From: Branchinecta lynchi
Taxonomy: Eukaryota > Arthropoda > Branchiopoda > Anostraca > Branchinectidae
Reading direction: 5' to 3'
Length of the DNA: 64,000 nucleotides
Assembly (NCBI GenBank): GCA_023053575.1
Contig: JAKZAP010000004.1
Location: 22,869,252-22,933,251, forward strand
Both the position numbers and the translations under genes were made by a program. Below the pieces are notes generated by a model. The model searched no databases, had not been told where the DNA came from, and saw only the letters and a list, made by a program, of their open reading frames with translations. Shown here piece by piece: positions 1 to 10,219 of the stretch (the first letter of the stretch is position 1; each line of letters starts with the position of its first letter).

Positions 1-560
1 TAATTCCTACCAAGAGTTCGGTACCATTGTCAGTACCGAATGGGAAACTGGAGATTTTCAATTTTTATCACCATGAGTTCTGAAAATCCGGCCAGGGAAA
101 CTTTCTGCAGATTTATCTGCACTGTTGACATCTATTTGTAATAACACGATTTTGGGCTACCGGTAGTGTTTAATACGTTTGTGCCGTTTTTCGTAAACAT
201 GTTTAATAAAACGTCAGAATGTGTACCGCCATTTGTTCCGTTCAGTAACCTGTGAGTGTTATAAAGATGATAATTGTAAAGATAATCAGAGTAGTTCGAT
301 AGCAAGTTTTATCTAACTGACCTTACTTACTTATTACTTACTTAATATTACACCTTGTCTGTTGAGTAGCTCCAAAGTTTCCAGAAGAAAATATGTGTAT
401 TGTTGCAATCAGTGTCCTAAAACGCTTCTAGTAAAATTGGCGAGATTTTCTTGCATCCACCCAAACAAACAAACGTAGACTCCTTGCACCAAGACTCTCC
501 TTAGGCGTAGAAGTGTGGTTGATTTGTGTGCCCTAATTGAAGATAAGATTATCTGCTGTC
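1..560. other. Intronic or intergenic DNA, no gene seen
   Basis: No open frame here matches the missing upstream exons of the DEG/ENaC gene that begins at 1043. The only structure seen is a short run of TTAC-type repeats near 322-350, like the tails of retrotransposons at 9700 and 25700. The exons coding the first membrane helix and most of the extracellular domain of gene 1 probably lie left of the window. Confidence 0.4.
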
Positions 561-566
561 TGTTGT

Positions 567-1001
567 TATGGCACTTGAGCATATTCAAGCGCCATATAGC
601 GATCGTAATGTCTGTCGGTCTGTCCCGGTTTTGCTAGTTTGGGCACTTCTACACAACCTAGGACGATGAAACTTGACAGGCTCATCACGGACCCGACCAG
701 ATTAACTTAAAGATAATCAATTTCCCGATCCGGCCATTTGGGGAGAGTGGAAGGATGGAGAATCCGAAAACTAGTAACATGCATGACTTTGGAACGGGTA
801 ATCGGAGATGCATGAAACTTGAGAAGTGTCAAGAACAAGTGTCACAGATGTTTAGTTTTAAATCCGAACGGGATCCGATGTCGGGGCGGGGGGGGGGGGG
901 AGCTGGAGGGGGGCACCGGCAATCTCGTGAAACACTTCCACATAAGCTAGGATGATGAAACTGTTGTTACCAGTGCCATGTGAGCTTTCAACTCTTGTTT
1001 T
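567..1001 (+). repeat. F1 dispersed element, short copy
   Basis: Starts with the F1 5' signature, a hairpin built on ATGGCACTTG, then GCCATATAGCGATCG and a GTCTGTCGGTCTGTC run. It carries one GATGAAACTTG-type module and G-rich tracts near 888-911. It ends with the F1 3' signature GTGCCATGTGAGCTTTCAAC plus TCTTGTT. Related copies occur at 4083, 7302, 12900, 21015, 48548 and 50440 on + and at 45165-47310 on -. The 3' end lies only 41 bp before the exon at 1043. Confidence 0.75.
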
Positions 1002-1042
1002 TTCCCAGCATTACCATTTATGTGGTAAACTTTTACTTTCAG

Positions 1043-1316
1043 GTGGTCGTGCACGAGCCGTTCGAGTTTCCTGAAGCTGCGAATCGAGGTTTCGTCGTCG
1101 AACCTGGAACTGAAACATTTGCTGGTGTTCGTCTGTCGATGATCCAGAACAGTGAGCTCGTTCACAAGAATATCAGGTTTTCAGCAAGAAATTGCTACTT
1201 CCAAAGCGAAAATGAGCTCACCCACTTTGTCAACTATTCAACTACGGACTGCCTTGTCGACTGTCGGATCAAGAAAATGCTTGCAGTCTGTGGTTGCCGA
1301 CCTTGGTTCTGGCTTT
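1043..1316 (+). CDS. DEG/ENaC channel gene 1, exon: extracellular domain
   Basis: First visible exon of a degenerin/epithelial sodium channel (pickpocket-type), a trimeric, amiloride-sensitive-type cation channel of the plasma membrane. It follows a TTTACTTTCAG acceptor and begins in phase 0 with VVVHEPFEFPEA, the family's V-HEP-E-P segment. It continues through a cysteine-rich stretch to CGCRPWFW, the C-x-C-x-PW/F motif. The donor is TTT|GTGAGC, leaving phase 1. The 274 nt length nearly equals the homologous 277 nt exon of gene 2 at 44486. Frame, splice phases and family motifs all agree, so I am confident it is real. Upstream exons are outside the window or not recognised. Confidence 0.9.
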
Positions 1317-1590
1317 GTGAGCAAACATTTACATCTATTCACTATTCGGTTTAGTTTGAGCACCCCTTCCTTTCCCTTTTCCCGTAAGGAAATTTCCCGC
1401 CGAAAATTGGCCCAGACAAAATAAAACAGATTTCGACCCGATGTTAGTTTCTTCCTCTGATCGACCGGATTTCGGCCTTGGCTCATTTCAGACGGGAAAT
1501 TTCCATATGGTTCTGCAGAGCTACTTTTTCATTTCATTCGTACCCAATTCAAAGTCCCCTTTTAAGCGGTATCATTTTCTCATTTTCTAG

Positions 1591-1650
1591 CTATTGGAAA
1601 CGGAACGATCTGCGACGTCACCAAGTATCAGTGTATCATAGACGTTGACA
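1591..1650 (+). CDS. DEG/ENaC channel gene 1, 60 nt exon, copy 1
   Basis: Acceptor TTTTCTAG, donor GACA|GTGAGT, phase 1 at both ends. Joined to the previous exon it gives SIGNGTICDVTKYQCIIDVD. This fits the DEG/ENaC segment just after the C-x-C-x-P motif, with G-x-G, an IC and a second cysteine. The homologous exon of gene 2 (50373-50432) is also 60 nt in the same phase. The identical copy at 1713 is phase-compatible, so one or both could be spliced in. Using both would add 20 residues and two extra cysteines to the disulfide-bonded extracellular region. Confidence 0.85.
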
Positions 1651-1712
1651 GTGAGTACTTTTGTTTTCCTTTTTATTCCCCTTTTAAGCGGTATTATTTT
1701 CTCATTTTCTAG

Positions 1713-1772
1713 CTATTGGAAACGGAACGATCTGCGACGTCACCAAGTATCAGTGTATCATAGACGTTGACA
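1713..1772 (+). CDS. DEG/ENaC channel gene 1, 60 nt exon, copy 2
   Basis: Base-for-base the same 60 nt as 1591-1650, with intact acceptor and donor, separated from it by a 62 nt intron. Phase 1 at both ends keeps the frame whether this copy is skipped, used alone or used with copy 1. From sequence I cannot tell which copy is used. A 62 nt intron between the two would be short but possible in arthropods. Confidence 0.75.
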
Positions 1773-1857
1773 GTGAGTACTTTTGTTTTCCTTTTATTAT
1801 CTAAAAGCAGAAGTCAGTTGAGGGGGCGCAGGTAGGTCTATTAGGCACCACAAGAGA

Positions 1858-2163
1858 CAAATATTCCTTCAGCCCAAGCTGACTGCGAATCACATTTGAT
1901 AGTGCAAAACCTATACGTCAGCTGAATTTTATTAGAGCTATATTTTAGCCATTCTTGGCAAGGGTCCTCTTCGGGCTCAAAGCCGCTCAATTTCGAAAAA
2001 CGAACTTGTGGAAAAACGAAGTTCGTTCTACAACAGTTTTTCCACAGGTTCATTTTTTCAACTTGAGCGTATTTGAGCCTAAAGAGGACCCTTGCCTAGA
2101 AGGGCCGAAATATAGCTCTAATAAAACACAGCTGACGTATCAGTTTTGCACTATCAAACATAA
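1858..2163. repeat. Foldback (inverted-repeat) element in gene 1 intron
   Basis: The left half (AGCCCAAGCTGACT, GATAGTGCAAAAC, CTTGGCAAGGGTCCTC) recurs inverted in the right half (GAGGACCCTTGCCTAGAAGG, CAGCTGACGTATCAG, GTTTTGCACTATCAAA). It belongs to the same hairpin family as 9944, 37883, 45429, 58563 and 59335, but is more diverged. No protein coding is expected. Confidence 0.75.
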
Positions 2164-2283
2164 GGGAACCTAAACAGGCACGAAAAGAGCCTTTATCATT
2201 ATGAATAAAATCCGCTGACTCCTCAAGGAACCAAGTTAGAATGAAGTTACTGTCAGAAAACTTGCTAAGGCAGTTCCTTCTTC

Positions 2284-2650
2284 GTGCCGTTGAAGCCTCT
2301 GCGTAATGTCTTCGGTTTCAGTTTATCTGAGCCTCGTTTTTGTTGCATGCTGCAGGTCCACTTCTCGGTCGATTCCGGACTGATTCTTTCTACCGTTTTT
2401 GAACTGCAGCGCTTCCGAGGAAGACGGCAACGCTTCTCGAGAATCACGGACTTGCTCCCCGACCAAGTCCGTGCTTCCCTGCAAGATGCTGCAGCGCTGC
2501 CGCTTCAACCAAGAAGAAACTGAATCCAAAAACGCATATTATGCAAAAGCAAAGAAGTGCTGCAGCAGCGATGCGGATGCGCTATTGCAACAAAAACGAG
2601 GCTCTGCAGTCCTTAGGACTGTCATTCTGTGTCATTCTTCCATGGTCAGT
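2284..2650. repeat. Imperfect foldback region with internal hairpin
   Basis: GAGCCTCGTTTTTGTTGCA near 2331 pairs with its reverse complement near 2586. Between them CACGGACTTG...CAAGTCCGTG forms a tight hairpin around 2445-2474. This looks like a degenerate palindromic element in the intron of gene 1. Short frames across it are by-products of the palindrome. Confidence 0.5.
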
Positions 2651-2765
2651 TGTTTGCATTCCTTAAAGCACAATGGGCATTAACTATGCTTTAATTTTTA
2701 TAACATGCTTCACACATGTACATTTCTGACTTCCACTAGATAGTGCTTCAAAATAAGCCGTTTTC

Positions 2766-2981
2766 TTGTTATCGCTTGTGATTGACCCTTCGGCGTATGG
2801 CGGAGAAGATTTCACATCATGGTATTGCAAGGCGCGGAAATTCAAAAACTTTCGGCCATGCACGAAAATTAATCGTTTTGTAGAGCTGAGTGACGAGAGT
2901 GCCATGGCTGCTGAAGTAAACCGTCTCTATAGCTGGCAGATTGCTCTAGTGTTATCTGATGAAGCTTTCTGTTGTTTGTAG
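2766..2981 (+). other. Unassigned 71-codon open frame in gene 1 intron
   Basis: This frame has non-repetitive composition and runs from a methionine to a stop. It has no splice context that fits the channel and I recognise no domain. It lies in the intron between 1773 and 3340. It could be a fragment of a decayed element or chance. Confidence 0.15.
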
Positions 2982-3340
2982 TACCGAAGAAAAGTTTTGT
3001 TTTCTGGATGTGAAGTTACAACACTGCCAAAAATGTACAAATATAACCGACCTCCTTGCATCTGATTCCAGAGCTTACAAGGAACTCTCAGTTAACACCA
3101 TAATATGAATGTTTGTCAACAGTAAAATTAATCCGAAGTATAGAATAACAACGAATAGATAAAAAAAGAAACTCCTAGTAAATCAGATTATGGCAGTCAG
3201 CAACATAACGATATATTAGCGAAATAAGTTGTCAAGGAGTTTGCTAATTTCTGATGTAACATTGTACTCTACGGGTGATAATGTGGCATCATGATTGTTT
3301 AATCCGCCCATTGAACTTTAAAATTGCTTGTAATTTTCAG

Positions 3341-3497
3341 TGGACATCAAGAAAAAGCCAGAATTTTGCGGTTGTGAAGCATCGTGCGAGCAGAGTCGTT
3401 ACGACCTTGAACTCAGTCAGGCCTCCTTCCCCGGCTCCATCGTAGATCCGGTGGAACCCGTCGTCACGAAGTTTTTTATGGACTTGAACTATACAAG
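3341..3497 (+). CDS. DEG/ENaC channel gene 1, exon: cysteine-rich segment
   Basis: Acceptor TAATTTTCAG, donor ACAAG|GTAATA. It enters in phase 1 (A+TG) and leaves in phase 2. It encodes CGCEASCEQSRYDLELSQA followed by FPGS, a close match to the DEG/ENaC motif C-x-C-x3-C-x5-Y-x3-S-A. The homologous gene 2 exon is 54675-54849 with the same phases. A run of about 18 G residues starts roughly 30 bp after the donor. Confidence 0.92.
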
Positions 3498-4082
3498 GTA
3501 ATAATTGAACCAACGTTCGGGCAAGCGGGGGGGGGGGGGGGGGCTTGGTACTTTTGCTTGCACAGGGAAGAGATGATTCTCTATTAGCGCCCACGGTTCT
3601 TTGCTGGAAATGATGGAACTGACGCTCTTTATAAGTAGTCTTCTTCTGTTTGTAGTTTTTCCACATAGCGTATTTGATGACTTGTGACCGTTCTGTCTGA
3701 CTACGGGAGGATCTTTAGTGGTAGCTGTCGAGAGAAACCCGGCGCCTGTTGATCTTATCTCTAAAACGTAAAGCAGATCTTATCTTATCTCTAAAACGTA
3801 AAGCAGTTTCATCGCTAAAAAGCCGCCTTTTGAGATCAGATAACAACCTGATCCAAATTCTTACCGCTCCAATTTTTCAACTTTCATTGCCTTTGTGGAA
3901 AAAATGGAGCGATGAACTTGTGGTTCGTTGATTCTTTTGATACATATGTGGTTATGTGTGATATTTAGGCAAGAATGTGTTTTTTTTTTCCTCTGTGTAT
4001 ATGGCTACGGCTGAATTAAATAAATAAAATAAAATCAAAATTATCAAAAGGTGTGTTCGTCGCACTCCTCACTAGTGTCTGG

Positions 4083-5073
4083 CGTGCTGTCAAAGTTTTG
4101 TGCGGCACTTGTCGCCTTTGGCTCAAGTACCATATATCGATCATAATATCCGTCCATCGGTCGCGATGTCCCTGTGGGTTACTTTTGCCAGTGTCTGCTA
4201 GAACGATGAAGCTTGGTTGGCGTAGAGACCAAACAAATGGAGGGATTGGGACGAAAATTTGATCGTAAAAAGTTCATCATGGGTCCTAGATATGTTATTT
4301 GATGTACGCACCATATCCAGCCTCAGTAGGTAAGTTGGGGGCTACCGGATTTTTTTTCCTAAAGTGGTCCGATTCAGTTGCAACTCTGTGGCTCGTAGTA
4401 GTGAATCGCATGTGAACACGGTGGGGGGGGGGGGTGTTTTAGAGGCGGACCCTGAATTTCTGTGATATGCATAGGGACCAAAAAGATGGAAGGATAGTGA
4501 TGAAACCTGGAAGGTAGTCATAGGCCCAAGATGTGCCATTTGAGGTCACATGCTCTACATCTGACAGTTATATGTGTCCGAATTGGACTCGACCTCGGTC
4601 ATGGGGGAGTTTGTGGTGGGTTAGCGGAAATTTTCGGTGATCATGCGGCATGCATAGCTGCCGAAAATGGCTTACCGCCTGGGTGAAACTTGGCAGTGGG
4701 TAAGAAAACATGCCCCAGATGCTCTGTTTGAAGCTATTGATTGTATCCTGCGATTGCTGGGGGAGTTGGAGGTCGGTACCGCGAATCATATGGCTCGCTT
4801 AAAGTAAAGGGACCGAGGCGGGCTGCACAAAAGTCGTGCAAAACAGATCCGGACCTGAGCCTCGCACTATGGGTAAGCTAGAGGGGGTTTCTGGAGACCT
4901 CACATTACATGCGTAACTCACGATAGCGTCGTCTGGTCCGGATGGAACTTGGTACTGTGGTACTTGGCGAGGGGGACAGGTCCTGGAATCTCTGTTTGTA
5001 TGTCCGGACCATGTGCGACCCTGAGTAAATGGATGGCGCGCCATATGAGCTTTCATCTCTTGTTGTTCTGCCC
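4083..5073 (+). repeat. F1 dispersed element
   Basis: Starts with the F1 5' signature (GCACTTG, CTCAAGTACCATATATCGATC, then a CCGTCC run). It contains diverged modules with GATGAAGCTTGG and GGTCCGG-type blocks, and ends with GCCATATGAGCTTTCATCTC and TTGTT near 5066. The modules are more decayed than in the 7302 copy. It lies in the 6.2 kb intron 3498-9741. Confidence 0.7.
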
Positions 5074-6042
5074 ATGTATCATCTCACTTGAACCTGCCTC
5101 GCACCAGGTTGAGTGCACTGGTGAGGTAAAACCAGACACTGGCGAGTCCAGAAAAGGGTATCAATCAGAACTTTAGTATGGTCATACGTGACCAGATTTG
5201 AGATAAGATGAAGTTTGACCTACCCAAGGTGTTTAATATCCTTGAATTAAACAATCCGACCGGCTCGGTTGGAAGCCATTACACGCTGAAGCTCAGAGAA
5301 GTCGCCGGCACGGAGAGTCCTAGTGCCATCTAAATTCAGCTGTATCTACTATATGCGACGCTAATGCTCGTGATCGCTAGCTCTTCTTGCCAATGCAAAA
5401 CCGCCCTATACCTAGCGGAAGAGCCGGATGCGGTATCACAGCTGCTCCCAAACATCGGCGTGATTGGTCAACACAAGATTGAGTCGTTGAGTTTGAGTCA
5501 TTAGTGCTACGTTTTCTCGTTCTTCCCGAGGATCGTTGGCGTGTTTTGGATTTAGTCATATAGAGTATTGTTGTCAGGCACAATGCTGAACTTCTGGCCG
5601 TGTAGTTTTTGGCTATTGTAAAAAGAAAGGCCCAGGACAGACGTGCGGATGTTAAACGCCTTCAAGGGACTAATTTGACTGACCGTGGCTGACTTTTATG
5701 ACTGCAAGTGGGAAAAAAGCGCAGCTTCCGAATAAGCATCCGTCGACTGTGTTTGGTTTCAGCTAGTATTGTGTTAGGTTGATTTTGCCCTTGAAAGAAA
5801 GCATCTTTTCGATATTCTGAAGAATAGCGAACATAACATTCAAATCTTCATTGTCAACATTTTGCTCTTTGGTTGTTCAAGAAGTTTATAAGTCAATCCG
5901 TAGCGCCTATGGGCGCATAGTCCCCAAGGGGGGGGCGCTATAATCGTAAAGCTTTGGGAAATTTGTACAGCACCTTCTGCGCTCCTTCTATACTATTTCG
6001 TTCTGGCATCACTGATTTTCTGCGAAAGAAGGAGATTATAAA
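5074..6042. other. Intronic DNA, no gene or repeat matched
   Basis: I found neither an exon in the right phase for gene 1 nor a match to the other repeat families. A small inverted pair (TAGCGCC near 5899, GGCGCTA near 5935) is the only structure noticed. Confidence 0.35.
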
Positions 6043-6149
6043 GATGAGATCATGTTATTTTAAATATGTAAAGCACCTGCTCCACTTGTCGAAATTATGT
6101 CATAACCATACATTGACGGAGAAATTCAAAATTCAAGATGCAAGTGTTA
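6043..6149 (+). repeat. 107 bp leader shared with the element at 25424
   Basis: From ATGAGATCATGTTATTT to CAAGTGTTAC this matches 25424-25525 with scattered substitutions. Here it is followed directly by reverse-transcriptase coding. At 25525 the same leader is followed directly by a retrotransposon 3' tail. The shared breakpoint suggests a chimeric or internally deleted element rather than two chance insertions. Confidence 0.6.
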
Positions 6150-7301
6150 CGGCCAATTAGCCTTACTTGTGTAACATCCAAGATTTTTGAAAGAATCGCC
6201 TCTGATCACCTGCTCTTTCATCTACTGGATAGGAAGCTTATAACAAAGAAGCAGTTTGGATTTATCAAAGGAAGGTCCGCCGAATCCCAGTTATTACTGA
6301 CAACCGAACAGTGGAGGAAGTTCATCGACTCTGGATTCCAAGTAGATGTCCTTTACCTTGACCTTCGAAAAGCTTTCGACAAAGTTCCCCATAAGAGACT
6401 ATTGGTGAAACTCGAGAAGCTAGGCATCTGTGGGAGCTTGAATAGATGGATTTCAGGCTTCCTCTCCGAACGGACACAGAGAGTCAAAGTAAACGGGCAG
6501 CTAAGTAATTCTTCCGTCTCTGTAACAAGTGGAGTGCCCCAGGGTAGTGTATTGGGACCATTACTCTTCTATATATTTATTAATGACTTAGTGTCCGACA
6601 TTGATTCTGATATCGTGTTGTATACGGATGACACCAAGATGTACAGAGTCATCAGGAGTTCCCAAGATTCACAGATATTCCAAAATGATCTTCACAAAAT
6701 TGAACTTTGGATGCAGGTGTGGCTGATGGAAGTCAACGTCGAAAAAAGTCACCACCTTCGCCTGGGACCCTCTCACTTTAAAACTTTCTATACTTTCAAC
6801 AGCCAAACGATACCCGAATGCATGACCCAACGGGATCTAGGGATCCTAATCGATGGGGATCTGCGTTTCTCGCAACATTACAACCTTACCATGAAGAAGT
6901 GTAATACAATCCTTGGTGTAATTCGAAGAAACTTTACTTTTAAGCAGGATGGTTTGTTCTCACTTCTTTTCAAGTCGATGGTTCGCCCGATCATTGAATA
7001 TGGCCACACCACAGTGAGGCCATATTACAATTGTGACATGGAGGCTTATGAAAAAATCCAACGGAGAGCTACGAAGTTCGTACCAGATCTGCGCGATCTC
7101 CCCTACCAAGTGAGATTAGCCAAGTTGTGCCTTCTCTCCATTGCATACAGGTTTTAGAGGAGACCTGATTGAAACATTCAAATTAATCAATGGAAGTTAT
7201 GACAATTTTGAAGTGACTGATTTAGTAAGATTCAGAATTAACCGTCATCATCGGGGGCACTCGTACAAGCTTACAAAGTCAAGATCCCACAAGGACGATT
7301 T
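6148..7301 (+). pseudogene. Non-LTR retrotransposon reverse transcriptase fragment (jockey/CR1-like)
   Basis: The frame contains RPISLTCVTSKIFERI, then DVLYLDLRKAFDKVPH, SGVPQGSVLGPLLF and a YTDD box, followed by the thumb region. The order and spacing are those of LINE reverse transcriptases. The usual FADD has become YTDD, but both catalytic aspartates remain. The endonuclease part is missing. The frame breaks between 7141 and 7157: the next frame carries GFRGDLIETFKLING, which normally follows AYR in one frame. An F1 element interrupts the sequence at 7302. It lies inside the 3498-9741 intron of gene 1 and is non-functional. Confidence 0.9.
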
Positions 7302-9420
7302 TATGGCACTTGAGCTTACTCAAGTGCCATATAGCGATTGTAATTTCTGTCCGTCAGTCGGTCTGTCGGTCCCGGTTTTGCTAGTTCGGGCACTTCCAGA
7401 TAAGCTAGGACGATGAAACTTGGCAGGCATATCAGGAACTGGACCGGATTAAATTAGAAATGGTCGATTCCTCGATCCGACCATCTGGAGGGGAGTGGCG
7501 GGAGGGGGAATCCGGAAAAAATAGGAAAAATGAGATATTTTTAGCTTACGAACGGGTGATCGGATCTTAATGAAACTTGATATGTGGAAGGACTTCGTGT
7601 CTCAGACCCTCCATTTTAAATCCAGACCGGATCCGGTGTCATTGGGGGGAGTTGGAGGGGGAAACCGGAAATCTTGGAAAACACTTAGAGTGGAGGGATC
7701 CGGATGAAACTTGGTGGAAAGTACAAGAAAAAGTCCTAGATACGTGACTGATATAACCGGAACGGATCCGCTCACTTTGGGGGAGTTGGGGGGGGGGAGA
7801 AGTCCGAATTTGTAGTGATCCCGCGAGTTCCGCGCTTCCTGATGTGCTGGGATGATGGAAATTGACAGGCATGTCTGGGACCCGACCAGATTAAATCGGA
7901 AATCGTCAATTCCCCGATTCGACCATCTGGGGGGGGGGAGTGGAGGGAGGGTGAAGCCAAAATTTGAGGTATTTTTAGCTTGCGAACGGGTGATCGGATC
8001 TTGATGAAAGTTGATATTTAGGATGACCTCGTGTCTCAGACATCTCACTTTAAATCCGGGCCGGATCCGATGACACTGGGGGGAGTTGGAGGAGGGAGCC
8101 GGAAATTTTGAGAAACGCTTAGAGTGGAGGGATCGGGATGAAACTTGGTGGGAAAAACAAGCACAATTCCTAGACACGTCATTGACATAACCGGACCGGA
8201 TCAGGGCACTGTGGGGGAGTTGGGGTGGGGGTCCGGATTTCTAGCGATCCCACGAGTTCGGCATACTTCCTGATGTCCTAGGGCGATGAAACTTGGCAGG
8301 TTTGTCAGGGATCCAAACAGATTGACTTGAGAACAGTCGTTTCCCTGACCTGACGATCGTGGGGGGAGTAGGTGGATGGGGTGTCCAGAATCTAGTGGAG
8401 TGCATAACTTTTGAACGGGTGATCGGATTTGGATGAAACTTGTCTGGTGAGCTATCACCTCGGACGTTCAGTGTCACGTCCTGGTCTGGTCCGATACCTG
8501 TGGGGATGGGGGGGGGGGGTGGAAAACTCAAGAAACTCTAAAAGCAGAGGGATTGGGACGAAACTTAATGGATGGAACAAGCATTAGGCCTAGATGAAAT
8601 TGACGGAGCCAGATGGTTTCGGGGCTCTGTGGGGGGAGTTGGAGGGGGTTTCCTGGAATTCCGGTAGTCGTGAGTTAGAATAGTTCCAGATGCAAAACGA
8701 CAACGAAACTTTGCAGGCATATTAGCGACCCGAATTATCTTGACTTAAGAACCTAACAAAACATACCCCTGGAAACTTCCGTTCCTAGATCCGAGCATTT
8801 TTTGGGGAGCAAGAGAAGAGAAATATGGAAATTGACTTCTATGAATTGCAAACGAGTGGTCTGATTCGGTTGAAACTTCATGGGTGATACGAATCGATGG
8901 CCTCGACATGTAAAAAATGCGTTCGAACCATATGCGACCACGATTAGGGGAATTGGGGGTGGGGCACTTTTGACATGCACAAAAACCAAACGGATGGACC
9001 GAATGAGATGCAAATTCGACAGTGCCGAGTTTATGCGGCCTAGATTTGTTATTTGGCGTCCGGGCCGGATTCGGCCAAGGTAGGGGTGGTACTGGAAACT
9101 TGCAGATAGGCTGTGCTCCGATTTCAGTAAAACTTGATGGACAGGAACAGGGAATTCAGAGATTGGGCCCCAACCGGCTCCAACAACGTTGGTGGGAGGG
9201 GGGTACTGGAACTTTCCAAAAATGCTCAGATTCGAGTGAAACTTGATAGATGGTAGAAAAGAAGATGCTTTAGGTGGTCGATTTTTTTTATTCCGAACCA
9301 GACTCGGCCACGGTAGGTGGAGATAGAGCGAGTACCGGAAATCGTTTAGCACGTCTAGGGATCAAACAAATGGATTTATTGGGATGAAAGTTTGAACAGT
9401 CATGTGCATTTGCTACAGAC
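7302..9420 (+). repeat. F1 dispersed element, longest A-B-C module array
   Basis: Begins with the full 5' hairpin (TATGGCACTTGAG...CTCAAGTGCCATATAGCG) and a GTCCGTC/GTCGGTC run. GATGAAACTTG-type anchors then recur at about 7411, 7568, 7703, 7851, 8002, 8138, 8285, 8431, 8558 and 8705. Modules of type A (TTGGCAGG), B (TTGATAT) and C (TTGGTGGG) alternate, giving a trimer of about 435 bp. Each module also carries GGACCGGAT and a GGGGGAGTTGGAGGGGG-like tract. Long antisense frames here are repeat artefacts. It appears inserted into the retrotransposon that starts at 6148. No clear F1 3' end is visible. Confidence 0.8.
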
Positions 9421-9526
9421 AATCGAGACGATGCCGGAACTCCTCAGAAATGAGTGAAACTAAATATCCAGATCCAGATAACCGGTTTTACGCATCTGTA
9501 GCATGAGACCCTTTTGGATCTTTCGT

Positions 9527-9723
9527 CATCGCTTTCAAAAATCATGGACAACAAGGCCCAACCAGCACACGACGTCGTCCACTGCTTCCTGACCGAAGAT
9601 TAAAAATTAAGTGTCTTTTTATGTGTGTAGATATGTGTTTTGTTAATTTTCTTTATTTTTTTACATTTACTCCGCCTTTTCAAAATGCTGGGTCATAAAT
9701 AAATTACTTACTTACTTACTTAT
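9527..9723 (+). mobile_element. Non-LTR retrotransposon 3' tail with TTAC repeat
   Basis: Nearly the same as 25526-25716 (CTTTTGGAT, ATCATGGACAACA, CAACCAGC, TTTACTCCG, TAAATAAATTACTTACTTAC). It ends in a TTAC microsatellite, as non-LTR elements often do. It may be the 3' remnant of the element whose reverse transcriptase is at 6148, with F1 between them. The tail stops 18 bp before the exon at 9742. Confidence 0.75.
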
Positions 9724-9741
9724 ATGCATTTTTTTGCCTAG

Positions 9742-9833
9742 GAAAAATCTTGCCATGGTCCATGTGTTCTACAAGGATCGGACGGCCATACTCTACGTAC
9801 GTGACATACGCTACGGATGGGAAGATTTTGTCG
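9742..9833 (+). CDS. DEG/ENaC channel gene 1, exon: segment before TM2
   Basis: Acceptor TTTTTTTGCCTAG, donor GTCG|GTAAGT, 92 nt, phase 2 in and phase 1 out. It encodes NLAMVHVFYKD, then YVRDIRYGWEDFV, matching the family's N-A-x-V-x-VFY strand and the segment just before the second membrane helix. Gene 2 has a homologous 92 nt exon at 56074 with identical phases. The acceptor region abuts a retrotransposon tail. Confidence 0.93.
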
Positions 9834-9943
9834 GTAAGTACTGAGTCATGCTCCATTTAGATCTCTCTACTGTTTGCGCATAGCCCTTTCAGCCACTGGT
9901 GTTCCCATGGGATTACAGCAAGAGTGGGGGATCACGTATTCGA

Positions 9944-10219
9944 ACAATGGCTAAAACGGATGGTCAGGTACAATGCTTTTGCAGCGAAATTTCGGCCCTT
10001 CTTTGCAAGGGTCCTCGTCAGACTGTAGAACGTCAAGGACTGGAAGCGAACCTGCAATCAGTTTCTCCCTGACGTTCAGTCAACAGCCTGACAGTGACCC
10101 TTGCCAAGAAGGTCCGAAGTATCGCCGATGTATATAAATAAACATGTATCTGATTTTCCTTTTTAGCCATTGTTTGAATATATGTTTCCCAGTCTGCTTG
10201 GGCCCAAGAAGTATTAATG
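9944..10219. repeat. Foldback element in last intron of gene 1
   Basis: CGAAATTTCGGCCCTTCTTT and GCAAGGGTCCTCGTCA recur inverted around 10090-10125. Outer blocks include AATGGCTAAAACGGAT and its inverse near 10150-10185, and the family's end TCTGCTTGGGCCCAAGAA. Same family as 37883 and 45429. Confidence 0.75.

Larger units (their letters stand above)
1556..1799 (+). repeat. Tandem duplication (122 bp unit) of a channel exon
   Basis: Two near-identical 122 bp units, starting at 1556 and 1678, each contain a 60 nt exon with its own branch/acceptor region and donor. The exons are identical in the bases shown. The flanking intron differs by about one substitution (ATCATT vs ATTATT) and one T in a T run. 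The identity implies a very recent duplication or a local assembly duplication. Confidence 0.9.

Noticed and set aside
7602..8177. 191-codon antisense frame with proline/serine-rich repeats
   Set aside because: It lies in the F1 module array. Its repeated LHSKRFSKFP-like blocks are translated A-B-C modules, and equivalent frames appear in every F1 copy.
8753..9352. 199-codon antisense frame
   Set aside because: F1 repeat sequence with no domain; composition follows the modules.
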